NCBI GenBank assembly: GCA_001910725.1
Contig: MJGA01000011.1
Location: 372,001 to 436,000 of the forward strand
DNA length: 64,000 bases
Source of the DNA: Phanerodontia chrysosporium
Lineage: Eukaryota > Basidiomycota > Agaricomycetes > Polyporales > Phanerochaetaceae
Direction of reading: 5' to 3'
The notes below the pieces were generated by a model. It saw nothing but the letters and a program-made list of their open reading frames with translations, did no database searches and was not told the origin of the DNA. Shown here in pieces: positions 25,367-37,732 of this stretch. The position numbers and the translations under genes were made by a program. Within the stretch, counting starts at the first letter, position 1. The number at the start of each line of letters is the position of its first letter.

Positions 25367-28300
25367 ATGACGAAGACGTACGTGATGACCGGGCTGATTG
25401 AGAAGGTGCGCGCAGACTGTGGAGAGTGCCCGGTGGCTGGAACTCACGGCTGCGTGTGCCATCGCAGATGCAATCGCCCGACCAGGACTTTCGGTAGGTC
25501 GCATGCTCGTGGAGGCGTTGATTGTGCACCCATGGACTGCGCAGGTACATGGGTCTGAACGATCTCCTGCTCGAGATCAAGCAGGATTCGGGCAACTTCC
25601 TGGGAGATGAGAACATGGAAAACAAGGTCCTCAAGCAGGTTCTCGCGCTCGTCGAGGACAAGATATCAGAAGTGAAGAACCAGGCAGTCAAATGGTGAGA
25701 GACTGCTCGCCATCGCCAGGGGGAGTCGCGGTTCTAAGATGTTCTATGCAGCCTCGGTCAGCTCATCAAGATCATCCGCGAGACCCAGATGGTCATGGTA
25801 GTGGACAAGCTCATCGAGTTTTCCTCGTCACAAGATGAAGAGCTTCGAGATATCTCAGGACTTGGTACGCTTTGAGGAAGGCTTCGCATCTACACGCTGC
25901 TCACTTTCCTCAGCTCTCAAAACGATCACCTCTGAGCTGCCACAAGAAGGCAAGATTGCTGCGAAAGCGTGTGAGAAGCTGACGCCTAAGCTCCTGGACC
26001 AGCTGCGGAACGTACGTATCACTACACATGCTCCTAGGATCGCGTTACTCAGGGTATTCCATGCAGTCGAGTATCACGCCCGATACACTCATTGAGACCC
26101 TATCCATCCTCTCTATCCTCATCGCACGCTTCCCTTCGTATCTCGCGGACCCTAATCTCCAGCCTCAGCCATTAGCCGTCCTCACACCACTCCTCCAGCA
26201 TCCCCGCCCCGCCGTGCGCAAGCGGGCCATCGCCACACTTGCTCAGTATCTGCCCCTGGCGCAACCCCAGCACTTCAGTGATCTGTTGCAGAACAGCATC
26301 CTTCCCAACCTTTCCTCCTCTGCCGGCCTCGAGAAACAGCGTACGACGGTGCAGCTCGTCGCAGCCGTCGCACGCCATTCCCCCCACCAGGTCGCCACCG
26401 TGCTGAACGACCTGGTCCCCGGAACGATCAAGGCGCTTTCTAAAGACGACGAGGAGCTTCGGGAGAGCGGTCTGCAGGCGCTGGAGGCCTTGGTGCTGAA
26501 GTGCCCTGCTGAGGTCACACCGTACCTGAGTAGTATCATCCAAGCCGGCACGCAGTACATCAAGTACGATCCTGTACGTCATGATTGTCTCGTCTGCATC
26601 CCCCTACTGAATTGACATCTTGTAGAACTACGCAGGGGGCGACGACGCTGATGAAGACGAAGAAATGGCGGATGACGATGACGACGAGGACGCCGAACTC
26701 GATGAGTAAGTACCACATCTGTATGCTGTGAGCCGCGTCTCACGTACTCTAGCTACTCTGACGATGAGGATACATCATATAAGATCCGCCGTTCAGCCAC
26801 GAAGCTCCTTGCCGCCGTCATTGCTACCCGTCCGGAGCTTCTAATTGCCCTATATAAGGATGTCTCCCCAGTGCTCATCTCACGATTCGGTGACCGCGAG
26901 GAGACCGTTCGTTTGGAGGTCTGGTCCACGTACGGCACTCTCCTCAACCAGACGAAGCTTTATGGCTCGACCCCTCAAGCCAAGGAGGCTCAGTTCAATG
27001 CGCGCAAGAGGAAACGCGAAGAAGCAACCATGGAGGTCGAGGAAACCCCCATCACCCTTCTGCGCAGTCAGGTACCCTCGCTCGCGAAGGCCCTACTGCA
27101 GCAGCTCAAGTCCGCTAAGACGCCAGTCACGACACTGCAAGGAGGATTCTCGCTGCTGCACACTCTTCTCACTGTCCTTCCAGGATGCTTGTCAGGCCAA
27201 GCTGCTCAGGTGGTTGCTACGTCCAAGACAGTCCTCTCTCAGTCTACAACTGGATCTTCTGCCAACCTTCAAGTGTCATGTCTCTCCTTCCTCGGTCTCT
27301 TCTTCTCCTCTCATCCGGCTACGGCTTACTCAAGCTCGTTGGACGCGATTATCCCCGCGCTGCTGAAATCTATCGCCGAACGGCACCCGAAGATTGCCTC
27401 TGAAGGCTTCCGCACCTTCTCCAGCCTCCTGAACGCACTCAACCCTGTGCAGGGCGGCACGTGGGTTGATAGCGTCTACGAAGAGGCTGTCTCGCGCCTG
27501 AGCAACCACGACACAGACGCCGAAGTCCGACTCTGCGCTGAGCAGGTCATTGCGGACCTCTGGATTTGCGCCACGGACATCGTCAGGAACAAGGGCGGCC
27601 GGGAGTGGGATGCGATCTGCCGCGCCAACGCAAGGACTGAGGGCGCTGTTGACGTCGTCACTCGTGTGGCTCGCGAGGCGGAGGTTATCGACCAGTGGGT
27701 CAACGGTTGCGTCGAGTGGGTGCTTGGCCTCCTGAAGAAGAGCGGACGCGCGGGCAAGAGCGATATTTTCACCTGTTTGGATGCGCTCTTGAGGAGGTAG
27801 ATAGTCTCACCGTTGGCCATCTCATCTTCTAACGTCATTTCTGCAGATACAGCACCGTTCCCGCCGATCTGCCGCCAGCACTGATCGGCCAGCTCAAGCC
27901 GTACATCTCGACCGCAGACATCTCGCTCCTCGCGGCAGCGCTGAACATCGCGGCGCTACTACTCGAGCTCGCGCCGGCGGCGACGTTCCCCGAGGTTGAG
28001 CACGACCTGCTGCAGGACATCTACGCCGTCGCGCACTCGCCGCTCGTTTCGGGAGCGCCGTTCGAGTCCGTGCTCAACTTTTTCGCGGCGCTCGTGCAGG
28101 CGGACATGGAGATCGCGACGCACGTTGTGCCAAACCTCGTCATCGCCATCGACAAGGCGCCGAAGTCCGAGGCGTCGCAGGCGAATATCGCGCGCTGCAT
28201 TGGACAGGTCGTCAAGTGCCAGCAGACTGTTGCTGCAGGTACGATCGCAGAGTTCGCCAAGCACCTCAAGGTACATTCGCCGTTCTCATGATAGAGAATC

Positions 28301-29720
28301 ATTGGCTAAAGATCTGATAGGCTAAGTCTCCTGCGAAGCCGGAGAAGGTCGTACTCAGCTTGCTGGTCATGGGAGAAGTTGGTCGCTTCATGTGAGTTGC
28401 GTCGTCCGTGATCTTCACTGATTTGGCTGACCGTCCTTTGCTCAGCGACATGTCGCCTCAAACAGACATCTTCAACGCGGCGATTGAACGCTTCGGTTCT
28501 GACGTGGAGGAGATCCGCACTGCCGCGGCCTTCGCTGCTGGTGAGTGCCCCTATTATCCCATAGACCTCGCGTTGGAAGCTTAACTCGTTTCAGGCAACA
28601 TCGCGGTCGGCAACCTCCACCACTTCCTGCCCTTCATCGTGAAGATGGTCGAAAGGGACCCTGCCAAGCGCCTGCTGTCTCTGCACGCCCTCAAGGAGGT
28701 CGTTACTCACTGCTCGCATGGGCAGCTCGAAAACGTGGCAGACATGCTCTGGGTGCCCCTCTTCCAGAACTCCGAAGAGTCAGAGGAGATTACGCGCAAT
28801 GTTGCCGCGGCGTGTCTGGGCAAGCTCGCGATTACCGCGCCGTCGAGGTATCTGCCTCAGCTCCACGTAAGTTCCATTCATGAGGCTGTATGATGCGCAG
28901 ATCTGACGCCGCGTTTAGGAGCGTATTCGAGACGAGAACCCCGCTGCGCGGGCTACGGTCATCTCTGCCATCCGTTACACGTTTGCTGAGCCATCTGCGA
29001 CGTATGATGAGCTCCTCAGCACTGTTCTCATGGACTTCTTGTCTTTGGTCGGTGATCAGGACCTGGTAAGTGCTATGGCGCGTTGCTTGCTTCGGCTGCG
29101 GGCTAACCAGCCTTCTAGACTGTCCGTCGTCTCGCCCTGTCTGCTCTGAACTCTGCTGCCAGGACGAAGCCACACCTCATTAGAGAACATCTCCCGACAA
29201 TTCTCCCCATCCTGTACGCGGAAACTGTCATTAGGCCGGAGCTCATCCGCACAGTCCAGATGGGCCCCTGGACGCACAAGGTAGACGACGGCTCGAGGCG
29301 CGCAAGACCGCGTACGAGACCCTGTACACGCTGTTGGACACCTGCCTGTCGAAGCTGGACCTGCACGAGTTCATCAGCCACGTGCTGGTCGGGCTCTCGG
29401 ACGACTCGGACGAGGTGAAGGTGATCTGCCACATGATGCTCTTCCGCCTGGCGCAGGTCGCGCCGACGGCGATCTCGCAGCGCCTCGACGACATCACGCC
29501 CGCGCTCGAGAAGAGCATGAAGGGCGCGACGGTCACGAAGGACACCGTCAAGCAGGACCTCGAGCGCGCGGGCGAGCTCCAGCGCAGCACCCTCCGTGCG
29601 ATCGTCGCGCTCAGCAAGATCGCACAGTCCGGGGCCTCGCCGCGCTTCGATGCGCTCGTCGATAGCACGCGGAAGAGCCCCGAGTGGGGCAACGAGTTCC
29701 AGGATCTTGTCGGCGCGTGA
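25367..29720 (+). CDS. CAND1: Cullin-associated NEDD8-dissociated protein 1 (CAND1/TIP120)
   Basis: HEAT-repeat exchange factor for cullin-RING ubiquitin ligases. Fourteen exons: 25367-25405, 25468-25493, 25545-25694, 25752-25864, 25914-26011, 26067-26573, 26626-26705, 26753-27796, 27847-28270, 28321-28391, 28446-28540, 28595-28866, 28919-29065 and 29119-29720. They encode about 1,222 residues against about 1,230 in human. Family landmarks: VKNQAVKCLGQLIKIIRE, PRPAVRKRAIATLAQYLP, the acidic loop followed by YSDDEDTSYKIRRSATKLL, SPVLISRFGDREETV, SLLVMGEVGRFID, VRRLALSALNSAARTKP and IRTVQMGPWTHKVDDG. The total is one base short of a multiple of three. The frame breaks at 29292, directly after VDDG and in a spot that cannot be an intron, with the conserved frame continuing at once. 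I read this as a missing base. Confidence 0.94.
25468..25493 (+). other. CAND1: 26-nt micro-exon of CAND1
   Basis: Flanked by CATCGCAG and GTAGGT. It encodes the conserved MQSPDQDFR segment near the N-terminus, split across a phase-2 boundary. Omitting it would break both frame and homology. Confidence 0.8.
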
Positions 29721-30852
29721 GCTACGCTACGGTCGGAAAGGAAGGAATGTAGAAAGTTTAGTAATGAACCAAGGACGTTGTATCGCGAGTCTCACCTGTG
29801 TCATGTTGTAGTCTTCATGCTTTCAATGCTGGCTTTTGCAACTCCATGTATGCGCTGGCTCTGACCGTCGTTCTGCCTCTGACTCCGGTGCTGGTGAGTG
29901 TGCGTCACCCACGAGGCAGCTCTCATTAAGCGCCTGCTGCTTCTTCCCTCCACCATCACGTACGTTCACACCCAAAACCTCTTGTGGACTCCTTAATGCT
30001 GACATACGTATGAGGATGTTCAGCACGTTGCTGCCAGCATTATTCTGGAAGATGATCCCATGCAGGGCGATTATCGCAGCTGTTCGACAGCGTAACTCCT
30101 AGGCATCACAGGATCTTACCGTTTGACTGCTAATTTCCCGCGTATGTGGCGCGGCCACTTACACTGCCTGCGCGGTACGTGGCTCGTTGTGTACTACAGA
30201 TCTTTCTCACACAACAATCCAAGGAGCCCAGCCCCCTGCTTCTGCTCTATTTGGAGCAAGAACCTGAGTTTCGCGCGTCCTTGGTTCATAAATTGCCAGC
30301 GGTCCTTCGTCTGCTGTAGCCTCCAGGCCCGCGGCAACTTTTGCTTCCAGTCAATAGCGTCAATCAACTGACAGGAACATCCTACAGTGAGAGCTTCATC
30401 CAGATGCGTCATCTGTGTCATGTTCGTCAACTTTCCATCTAGCACATGCCCTGAGACTTCCTCCGAAGACCACGGTCATTCTCCCACCGTACACAGCACT
30501 TGAGGCATAGGGCGTAACGCAGGATCAGAACTTCAACTGATGTTCTCACCAACGCCAGAAGACAGTGGGTGCGCTGTTCGCAAGATAGCTTCGCTCAATA
30601 GTACGCGAGCTGTTCCCCAAAACGATCGATAGATGTTGTGCCAGGCTACGTCCCAGTGGACCGGGCACTTGGAGGAAACATCACGGGAAGAGCACAGCCC
30701 ACTTCATGATCTGAAGACGAGATACCCAAGGCTCGCCGTTCGCCACTCGCAATCCAGGGAAAACAGCTGCAAGCTCCTATATCAAGTGTGATCCAAGGCG
30801 TGCATAAGTACCTCGGCTTTCGCTGGTCTATTTGTGCTCTCGCGCGGACAAG
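29721..30852. other. Intergenic, CAND1 to DUF6534-type gene
   Basis: Several short overlapping frames with no family signal. No RNA gene, repeat or clear promoter element found. Confidence 0.5.
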
Positions 30853-32712
30853 ATGTTCACCCCAGCAGAGAGCGCAGCCCGGTTTGTGTGAGTAGCCCGC
30901 TAGATTTCTTCGTATACTGAACGCTCACACTTCGTATCAGTCAAGGACCATGTCTTCTAGGCATCTTTCTGAACACGCTGTTCGTCATTCATCCCGGACA
31001 TCGGACTCGTGAAATCTGACTCGAGAGGGACAGGTTGTATGGGTCTGTTATCGTCCAAGCCCAGATATACTATCTCAACTTCCGCAAGTGGGTTTCATCG
31101 CAGTGCCTTCACTTTCCTTCGTCAACTAATATCGAGTATCCAGAGATAGCATACAACTGAAGTTATACGTGAGATTGCCTCATTATCTGTGTGTACTTCG
31201 TTCTGCGATGCTCATGATCGTCCCGCCTCCGGATACAGGTTGCCACTTTACTTCTTGCTGATACGCTTAATACGTCCTTCAATATCGCCTGGATATACAA
31301 GGTCCTAATTAACAACTTCGGTACGACCTTGTTCTGTATACTAGATAGCCCGACTCACAGTGCATAGGGAACGAGGAGGTCCTGAACCATGCTGATTGGT
31401 GTATGTATATACCTTCTGTTGCTCGTCGAAATTCGACCTGACCCTCAGACTGTAGTGAATGCATCAGGTGCGCCCGCAATGAGTATTCTATCTAATCACA
31501 CACGAGTTCCTCATTGCGGCAACGATGATCAGAGCACGCTATGGCCGTAGGTCATCTACCACTACTATCACGCAAGCGATGTGTTGATTCCAGACGGTAG
31601 GGTCTGGTCGCCATGATGTGCCAGATGTTCTATGCACGAAGAATCTACCTCCTCACAAGGGCGAAGAGCATCACAGCGCTCATAGTGACCACATCTGTCC
31701 TCACAGGAAGTACGTTTTAGCTGTAGTATATCCACTCCTCACTGGCTGACTGAGTATCCAGTATGTGCGACCGGCACTGCAGTGGCAGTTGGCATGCGCC
31801 CTCAATTCTCAAGCTTGCAGTCACTGAAAGTGAGACTCATGTTCTCGGGACCCTTCGGTGTGTCGTGTCTCTCCATCACTAATCACATCTATGTAGGTCA
31901 TCGCGCTGCCTTGGCTAATCTCGGGCACAATCTGCGACGTTACTATTGCGACCACCCTGAGCGTGTATCTGGTAGGTCAATCCACCTCCATAACATGAGC
32001 GTCCTTCTAAGCAATCGCAGAGCAAGCAAAGGACGGGATTTGAGCGCACTGACACGTTGATCAAGAAAGTCATTTTCGGTACGCCATATTTCGCGAGCGA
32101 ACCCGACGCCACGCTGAAGACGCCGCCTAGCCACCATTTCGAATGGACTGTTGACGGCATCGTTTACAACCTCACACATGATCTCGTACCTTGCATCTGT
32201 GGGTTTGTATGCAACGCGTTTGACATTACGTCTCTGATCGCAGAACACAGCAATCCGGTATACACATGATCTTCAACTACGGCGTCGTGAAACTGTGACT
32301 GTCCAACTGCATAAGATTCTTTCATGCTGCTGATGAGTCTCTGACGCAGGTATACGAACTCTGTGATATCGAGCCTCAACTCGCGTCAGGACGAGTTACG
32401 CACCGGCCCTCAATTCGGCCATCCGTTCTTGGATGCGAACGAGGTAAGCATTGGTTTACATTGAGCAATACAGGGACTCAAGCACGAGCGAATGACAGTC
32501 GAATTCTTCCTCGGCCACGAAAGGCTCCGTGCGCCCTCAGGCGAGTCAGCCTTGCTTCCTGTGATTCCTCGAACTAACTTCTATAGGTTAACATCACCGT
32601 CGAAACCCACGAGATGGTCGACATCGGTCCTTTGACTGAGAATGAGTCTACAGAGCGTGTTGACGAGAAAGTGGCGTCGGGGCTTAGTCCAGCTGCCGAC
32701 TCCGCGGTGTAG
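30853..32712 (+). CDS. DUF6534-type multi-pass membrane protein
   Basis: Belongs to the large Agaricomycete family of seven-helix membrane proteins of unknown function. The gene is cut into many small exons, so no long frame shows. The first pieces join as 30853-30887 and 30941 onward, giving an N-terminus that reads MFTPAESAARF then VQGPCLLGIFLNTLLYGS, the first helix. Further family blocks in order: VIVQAQIYYLNFRKDS, ATLLLADTLNTSFNIAWIY, CQMFYARRIYLLTR, SITALIVTTSVLTG, ATGTAVAVGMRPQF, ALPWLISGTICDVTIATTL, RTGFERTDTLIKKVIF, FNYGVVKLYTNSVISSLNSR. The last exon ends in an acidic tail at 32712. Not every splice site was resolved. The order of helices and the SLNSR block are typical of the family. 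Confidence 0.75.
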
Positions 32713-32926
32713 CCTGACGACTTACTGAGTTAATACGTATAACTGCCTACCCTTCGATCAGACTAGATGCCCAGCCGGGCTAGATGGTACGCTAGGAGAC
32801 GTGCCATATATCATGCAATATGCAGTCGCGTGTCTCTTTCATTGTATTGGCATAGATAGGTATATATATCAGCGTCGCACCGGCAGCCTGACTCTCTTTG
32901 ACCTGCGCAGATCCGGCGCAGCCCTG

Positions 32927-35774
32927 TCAACTGCGGTCTCTGAGCCACCACCATCGTGCGCGAGAGCTTTCGCGCTTCTCTTCGTCGCAGTGTTCAGCGC
33001 TGATCTGTGCCAGCCTTGCTGGGGGGCGCGTCGGCATTGCGCGCCTGCTTTTCCGTCGCCTTCCTCGCGCGTTTCGCTCGTCGCGCGGGAGGCTTGCCGT
33101 CTTCAGCATCGTTGCGCGTAGACCTCCGCTCTTGCCGGTGTATGTGACGGTCGTACGGCCTAGGGGCGTCTTCTGTGACGTGGAGGGTCGAGGCGTGCTG
33201 GCCTGCGGTGGGGCAGCAGCAGCCGCGATTGTGGGCTTGCTTGACTTGAGTCTTGCTGATCTTCGTGGGCCGTCCGCCGCGGGCACCGCGGATGAGCGAC
33301 CTGCGTGTGGCTCGACAGGCTCCTTGAGCATTGGCTCGCTGTCTTGAGGAACGACAGGGACAGTCGGGAAATCTACGGGAATATTCGCGGGAGCAGCAGG
33401 AGGCGATTCCGTGGCGTCGGCGACGGGAGACGCAGCTGCATAGACAAATTGAGTATACTGCGAATGACGCGGACGGACTGTACTCACGAGAAGTGGCATC
33501 TGCCTCGACAGGTTGTGAAGGGCCCGACGTGGGGAAGAGCGCGAGCGCACTCGATACCAGCTTCGTCCAATACGTGCGATCGTTGCACTGCTGCTCGTAC
33601 AGCCCGGCGGCAACACGGAGCACGTCAGCAAACTCCTCAGCGTTCTCTGCGGATTCCTCCGGTGGCGACAAATGTAAGTGACACCAGAACCACGCCAAGT
33701 GCAGCATGCGGACGCTCTCGGCCAGGGGCTCGCTCGAGAAGCGGAGGTTTTCGATGCCTGCTCTGTCTTGGAGCATGCGCAGTTGCACGGCTCCCCCGAC
33801 TATGCGCCGCGCTCGTCGAGCTCGTGCTCCTTGAAAATAGCATCGGGAGAGAACGGGCCTGGGTCCGGGCAGAAGTGGAGCAGGGCGTGCACGAAGAACA
33901 CCCAGAACACGGATTCTAGGTCGTCTATGTGCTCATTGGACCTGTCGGGATTCTCCTTGAGGCGGATGGACAGCCACAGCCACGTACCCTACCGACATAT
34001 ATGAGTCACAGTCCGCATTTGGACCTCATTCCGAGGCGTACGCACCATAGCAGGCCTGCGGACAGACTTGTCTACTGCCTGGTCCCAGTCATTCAGCACA
34101 CCCCTGCCGTCGGCGGTGACCATGATGTTCGCTGCGCTGATATCGCGGTGTACGAGTCCTGCGTCCCAATACGCGTGCACTATCGCTAGCAGACCCACGT
34201 TTCAGAGTCAAGACTGGCACAGCACGCGCAGACCAACTCACCGTGAACGACATCGTGCATAACCTGCACAAGCTCGCGCTCGTCCTTTACCGCGTTTAGA
34301 GGGTACACAATGTCTTGCACGATTCGATGGTGCCGAAACACCCGTCGGCCCTGGGCAGGGGTGAGGGTCGCAACTAAATCCCGCAGCCTGGCGCGCGGGA
34401 ACGTGTCCTGTGGGTTGCCGTCCGCATAGCGGACGTCGCCGCCATAGTGGGCGCGCGGGACATGTGGGACGTTGTGGCGCTGCAGGAGGAGCGCGGTGCG
34501 CATCTCGCTGGGGGGCGCGCCGGCGTAGTGCCGCGGCGTGGTGTCCTTGAGGAACACGAACTGGCCCGCCTGCATGTCGTAGGCGACGTACCCGCGTGTG
34601 CTGCGCCCAATGATGCCGGGCTCGACGTACATCGGGCGGTTGACGAGCAGGTCCGTCGCGGCGCCGGTGTCGTCGTTGGAGACGCGGATCTTCCACGTCG
34701 GGAACGTCGCGTCGAGGCACAGCTCTGGGTGCGGGAGCTTCCGGACGGCCGGGTCGTCCTTGGACTTGAGCATCGGGAGCAAGAACGCTGCTGCGTTCTT
34801 CTTGTACAGCCTCGCCTCCTCTTTGCTCGCGAGGCACACCGAGTCGTCCCAGCCCCGCTGGACAGGGGAGAGCCGGGAGAATCGCCAGAAGAACTCGGCG
34901 AGGAGGTGGGGCTGGGCCACGTAGTCGAACGCGCAGCTCACGATGGCGCCGGCGCGGTCCCAGAAGACGAAGCGTGCGTGGCGGTTGCAGATGATGACCT
35001 GGAAGAGAAAGACGCGATGCTGTCGCACAAACTGCGCCTCGATACGCGCGAGCATCGCCTTGCTCGCCTTCGCCCCCTTTGGACTACAGTTGAGAACCTT
35101 GGGCTGCTCCAAAGCCTCAGTCGGCGCAAGCAACTCTGCTCGACCGGCCTGTGTGCCGGGCCTTCCGGGGGTGGCTTTATCTGGAACCAGAACCTGAAGC
35201 TGACTGACATTGAGTATGGACTGCCAATTACTTACCTGCGGTGTTGGCCGAACCCTTCCCGTTCGTGTCCGAAGCTCGGATGGCAGGCGTTGTATTGGAG
35301 AAAGGGTCTTGGCTGTCGTCCGCATATACCTCGATCATCAGTTCTAACGTTCCGAAGCTGTACCTGCTGGCCTCTCCTCCTTCCGCTGACGAAGATGCAT
35401 TTCGAGCGGCGATAGCGGGAAGAAGAGACTTCTGGATTTGGGCAACCTTCTTCGGGTCATCGTTGTCTTTCACAGAGGTAGCAGATGATCTCAATGCAAG
35501 CCTAGGAATAGAGAGCTGGATTGCGGGACAGACATTGGATGCCTCCAGCTTGCTAATCTGCAAGTGCACGCTGTCAGATATTTGTTGAACACGATCCAGG
35601 CTGATAGCTCACGAGACGGGTGCAGATCTGCTCCACAGTGTGTTTGTTGTCCCCGTCTCCCGGAACGTCGGCAAACGATACGCTGGGGGCCACCGATGTG
35701 CCACACGGCATGAACTCGTGGAGGAACGACTTCGGCGGCATACCGACGACGATGGACTCTTCAACGGAATCCAT
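32927..35774 (-). CDS. FunK1-type fungal protein kinase-like protein
   Basis: Member of the FunK1 family, expanded in multicellular basidiomycetes; substrates unknown. Exons: 35774-35613, 35557-35236, 35180-34242, 34185-34046, 33988-33488 and 33435-32927, about 857 residues. Family marks: RQHRVFLFQVIICNRHARF, the WDRAG block, AFDYVAQPHLLAEFFWRFS, GRSTRGYVAYDMQAGQFVFL with the invariant Lys, then catalytic HRDISAANIMV, DWD at GVLNDWDQAV, and TWLWLSIRLKENP. The C-terminal 200 residues after the kinase core are Pro/Ala/Ser-rich with basic clusters (RRSARLKSSKP), which could bind nucleic acid or target the nucleus (inference). One base is missing near 33800-33815, between FKEHELDE and VQLRML; all introns otherwise close in phase. 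Confidence 0.85.
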
Positions 35775-37732
35775 GGGACTTTGACTGTCAGGCTCCCCGT
35801 TTGAATTTCGCGTGAGGATGTATGGAGAGTGGGGAGATGAATGCAAGGACGGGGTCAATGCAGCGGAGGCCGCCATGCGCGTCACGTGACTCCGTCGAGA
35901 TAAAGAATACCAGGTCTGCTGGTTGCCTGACAGCGTGTGGGGAATGATCCACCGAGCACAGGTAAAGTAGAGGAAAGTATGGTAGCGACTCGCGGTTGTC
36001 GACCCGCTCGTAACTCGCGGGATTGGACTCGAGGTGAACGCATGAACGACCGGTGTGGTACGGAAAGGTACCACACGTACTCACTACACCTAATTACAAT
36101 AACGGCTAAAGTCAGAAGGATTCAACAGGCTCTGTTTATAAGAGAGTGACCTATCGGTACTTCGAGGGCTGTCCGTGTCCTCACAGTTATCTAGGATGAT
36201 ATCCAAGGACATGTAGTGTCCAAGGCCTTGTATGGCCCTGAGAGGGGCAGAAATTAGGACGCGTGAGCTGCAAGGAAACATGGAGAGGTGGTCTACTCGG
36301 CTGTGCATATACGCACTCTGACCTGAGACGGGCTATGGAGGCAAGCAGATGCGAGCGAACTTCATCCCCATGAACGCCAGACTCAGAGCTCGACGTAAAC
36401 CTAGATGTCTTCCTGACTTAATTCAAGGTCCAAAAATATAGGGTGTGAAAGGTTTTGTTCGAGAAACATGAAGCGAATACGGTAGGAGGATGCGTAGAGG
36501 GTTGGCGGAGACGAAGGGCTCACGGATTGAGTCGGGATTGATGGTATGCTTACGCGACAAAGCTGACGCACTCGCTTCACGTGGAAGCGCGCGTTCACAC
36601 TGACGGCAATCCGATGCACGAAGACTGGCAGTATAACCACCAGAAATAATAATAATAATAAAATAAAAAAGGAGCACGAAGACCCGCCGTCGAGGACACC
36701 GGCCTCAAACACCAGCTAGAGATGTCCCGGTCGACTTTTCACCCTCACACCGCCCCCCGGTCTCTGTAGATTTGGGCTTCAGAGAGGTGCTTGAAAGGAC
36801 TGTAAAATGTGGTTTGTAGCATAAGTTGTACTTGTAGTGTCGGTAGTACAGATATGGTCGAACTCGAGAACTGGATGCTGCCTCCGCGGACGCGACGCGG
36901 CGAGGGCACCGGAAACCAAGCGCCCATGCATGGCTCGCGGATTATTCCTCGCTGTTCCCATACCTTGTCCTCGTCCATGAGCCTAGAAAACACTTTTTTC
37001 CTACCCACCAGGCAAACCTATTGTCTGCCCCCAACCGGTGCGCACTGGAACTTCGGGGTTGGTCCCTCCGAGTTCGACGGAGCTGTCGACATCTTCGAGG
37101 CAGACTGCGGTACGTATGGGTTTCTACATGGCAAGAGTCGGCATGAGCGTACGCGTGGACGAGGGGAGAGGCGATATGCGGGGTAGTGTATTGGCCATAT
37201 GGTGCGTGTATTGACGATAGCGGCTTAGACGACGTTTCTGACCTTCTCTCGTTCATTCGCAGCCCGTCACACAAAACATGCTCTGAGTTGCTTCACGGCA
37301 TGGTCAGCGAAGCTAGGGTGGAAGACGACCTCTCCTTGACCGCAGCATGCCAAGCTATTACAACATCACGCGTGTGCAGGGTCAGAGTTTAATTCCACGG
37401 CAGGCACTGTCAGTCAAAAACGCACGCGTACACCTGCGTGTGGCGGTGGAACGTGGAGAGAGCTGTGTGTTGCCTAGCCGCCCTCGCAACCAGTATCCTC
37501 CGCCATTCTTTGCCACATCCTCGAGTGCATCGCTTGCAGTGAGTGTCCGTCTCATCTTCTCTGTCATGCGCTGACTCTTGACGGCCAGGACCTATCGCTT
37601 GGAGTTATCTACTAGGACGAACGACGGAAATTGAACGTAGAAGGTTCAAGTACCTGTTGCCGTGAGAGTTCGTTGCCGTTCGTCCTGCGCTTCTACAAGC
37701 TAACGGGGGTTATCGTCTCTGAACAGGTCTAG
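35775..37732. other. Intergenic, FunK1-type gene to CHAT copy 2
   Basis: The two neighbours diverge from this interval. Short frames on both strands show no family signal. The only distinct element is the AAT microsatellite listed separately. Confidence 0.5.
36643..36670. repeat. AT-rich microsatellite, (AAT)n then A-rich
   Basis: Short run of about five AAT units followed by AAATAAAAAA. Simple-sequence repeat with no gene overlap. Confidence 0.85.

Noticed and set aside
35581..35613. Apparent frameshift near the start of the FunK1-type gene
   Set aside because: A 55-nt intron (35558-35612) with GTGAGC and TTGCAG ends joins the two frames in phase 0, so no frameshift is needed.
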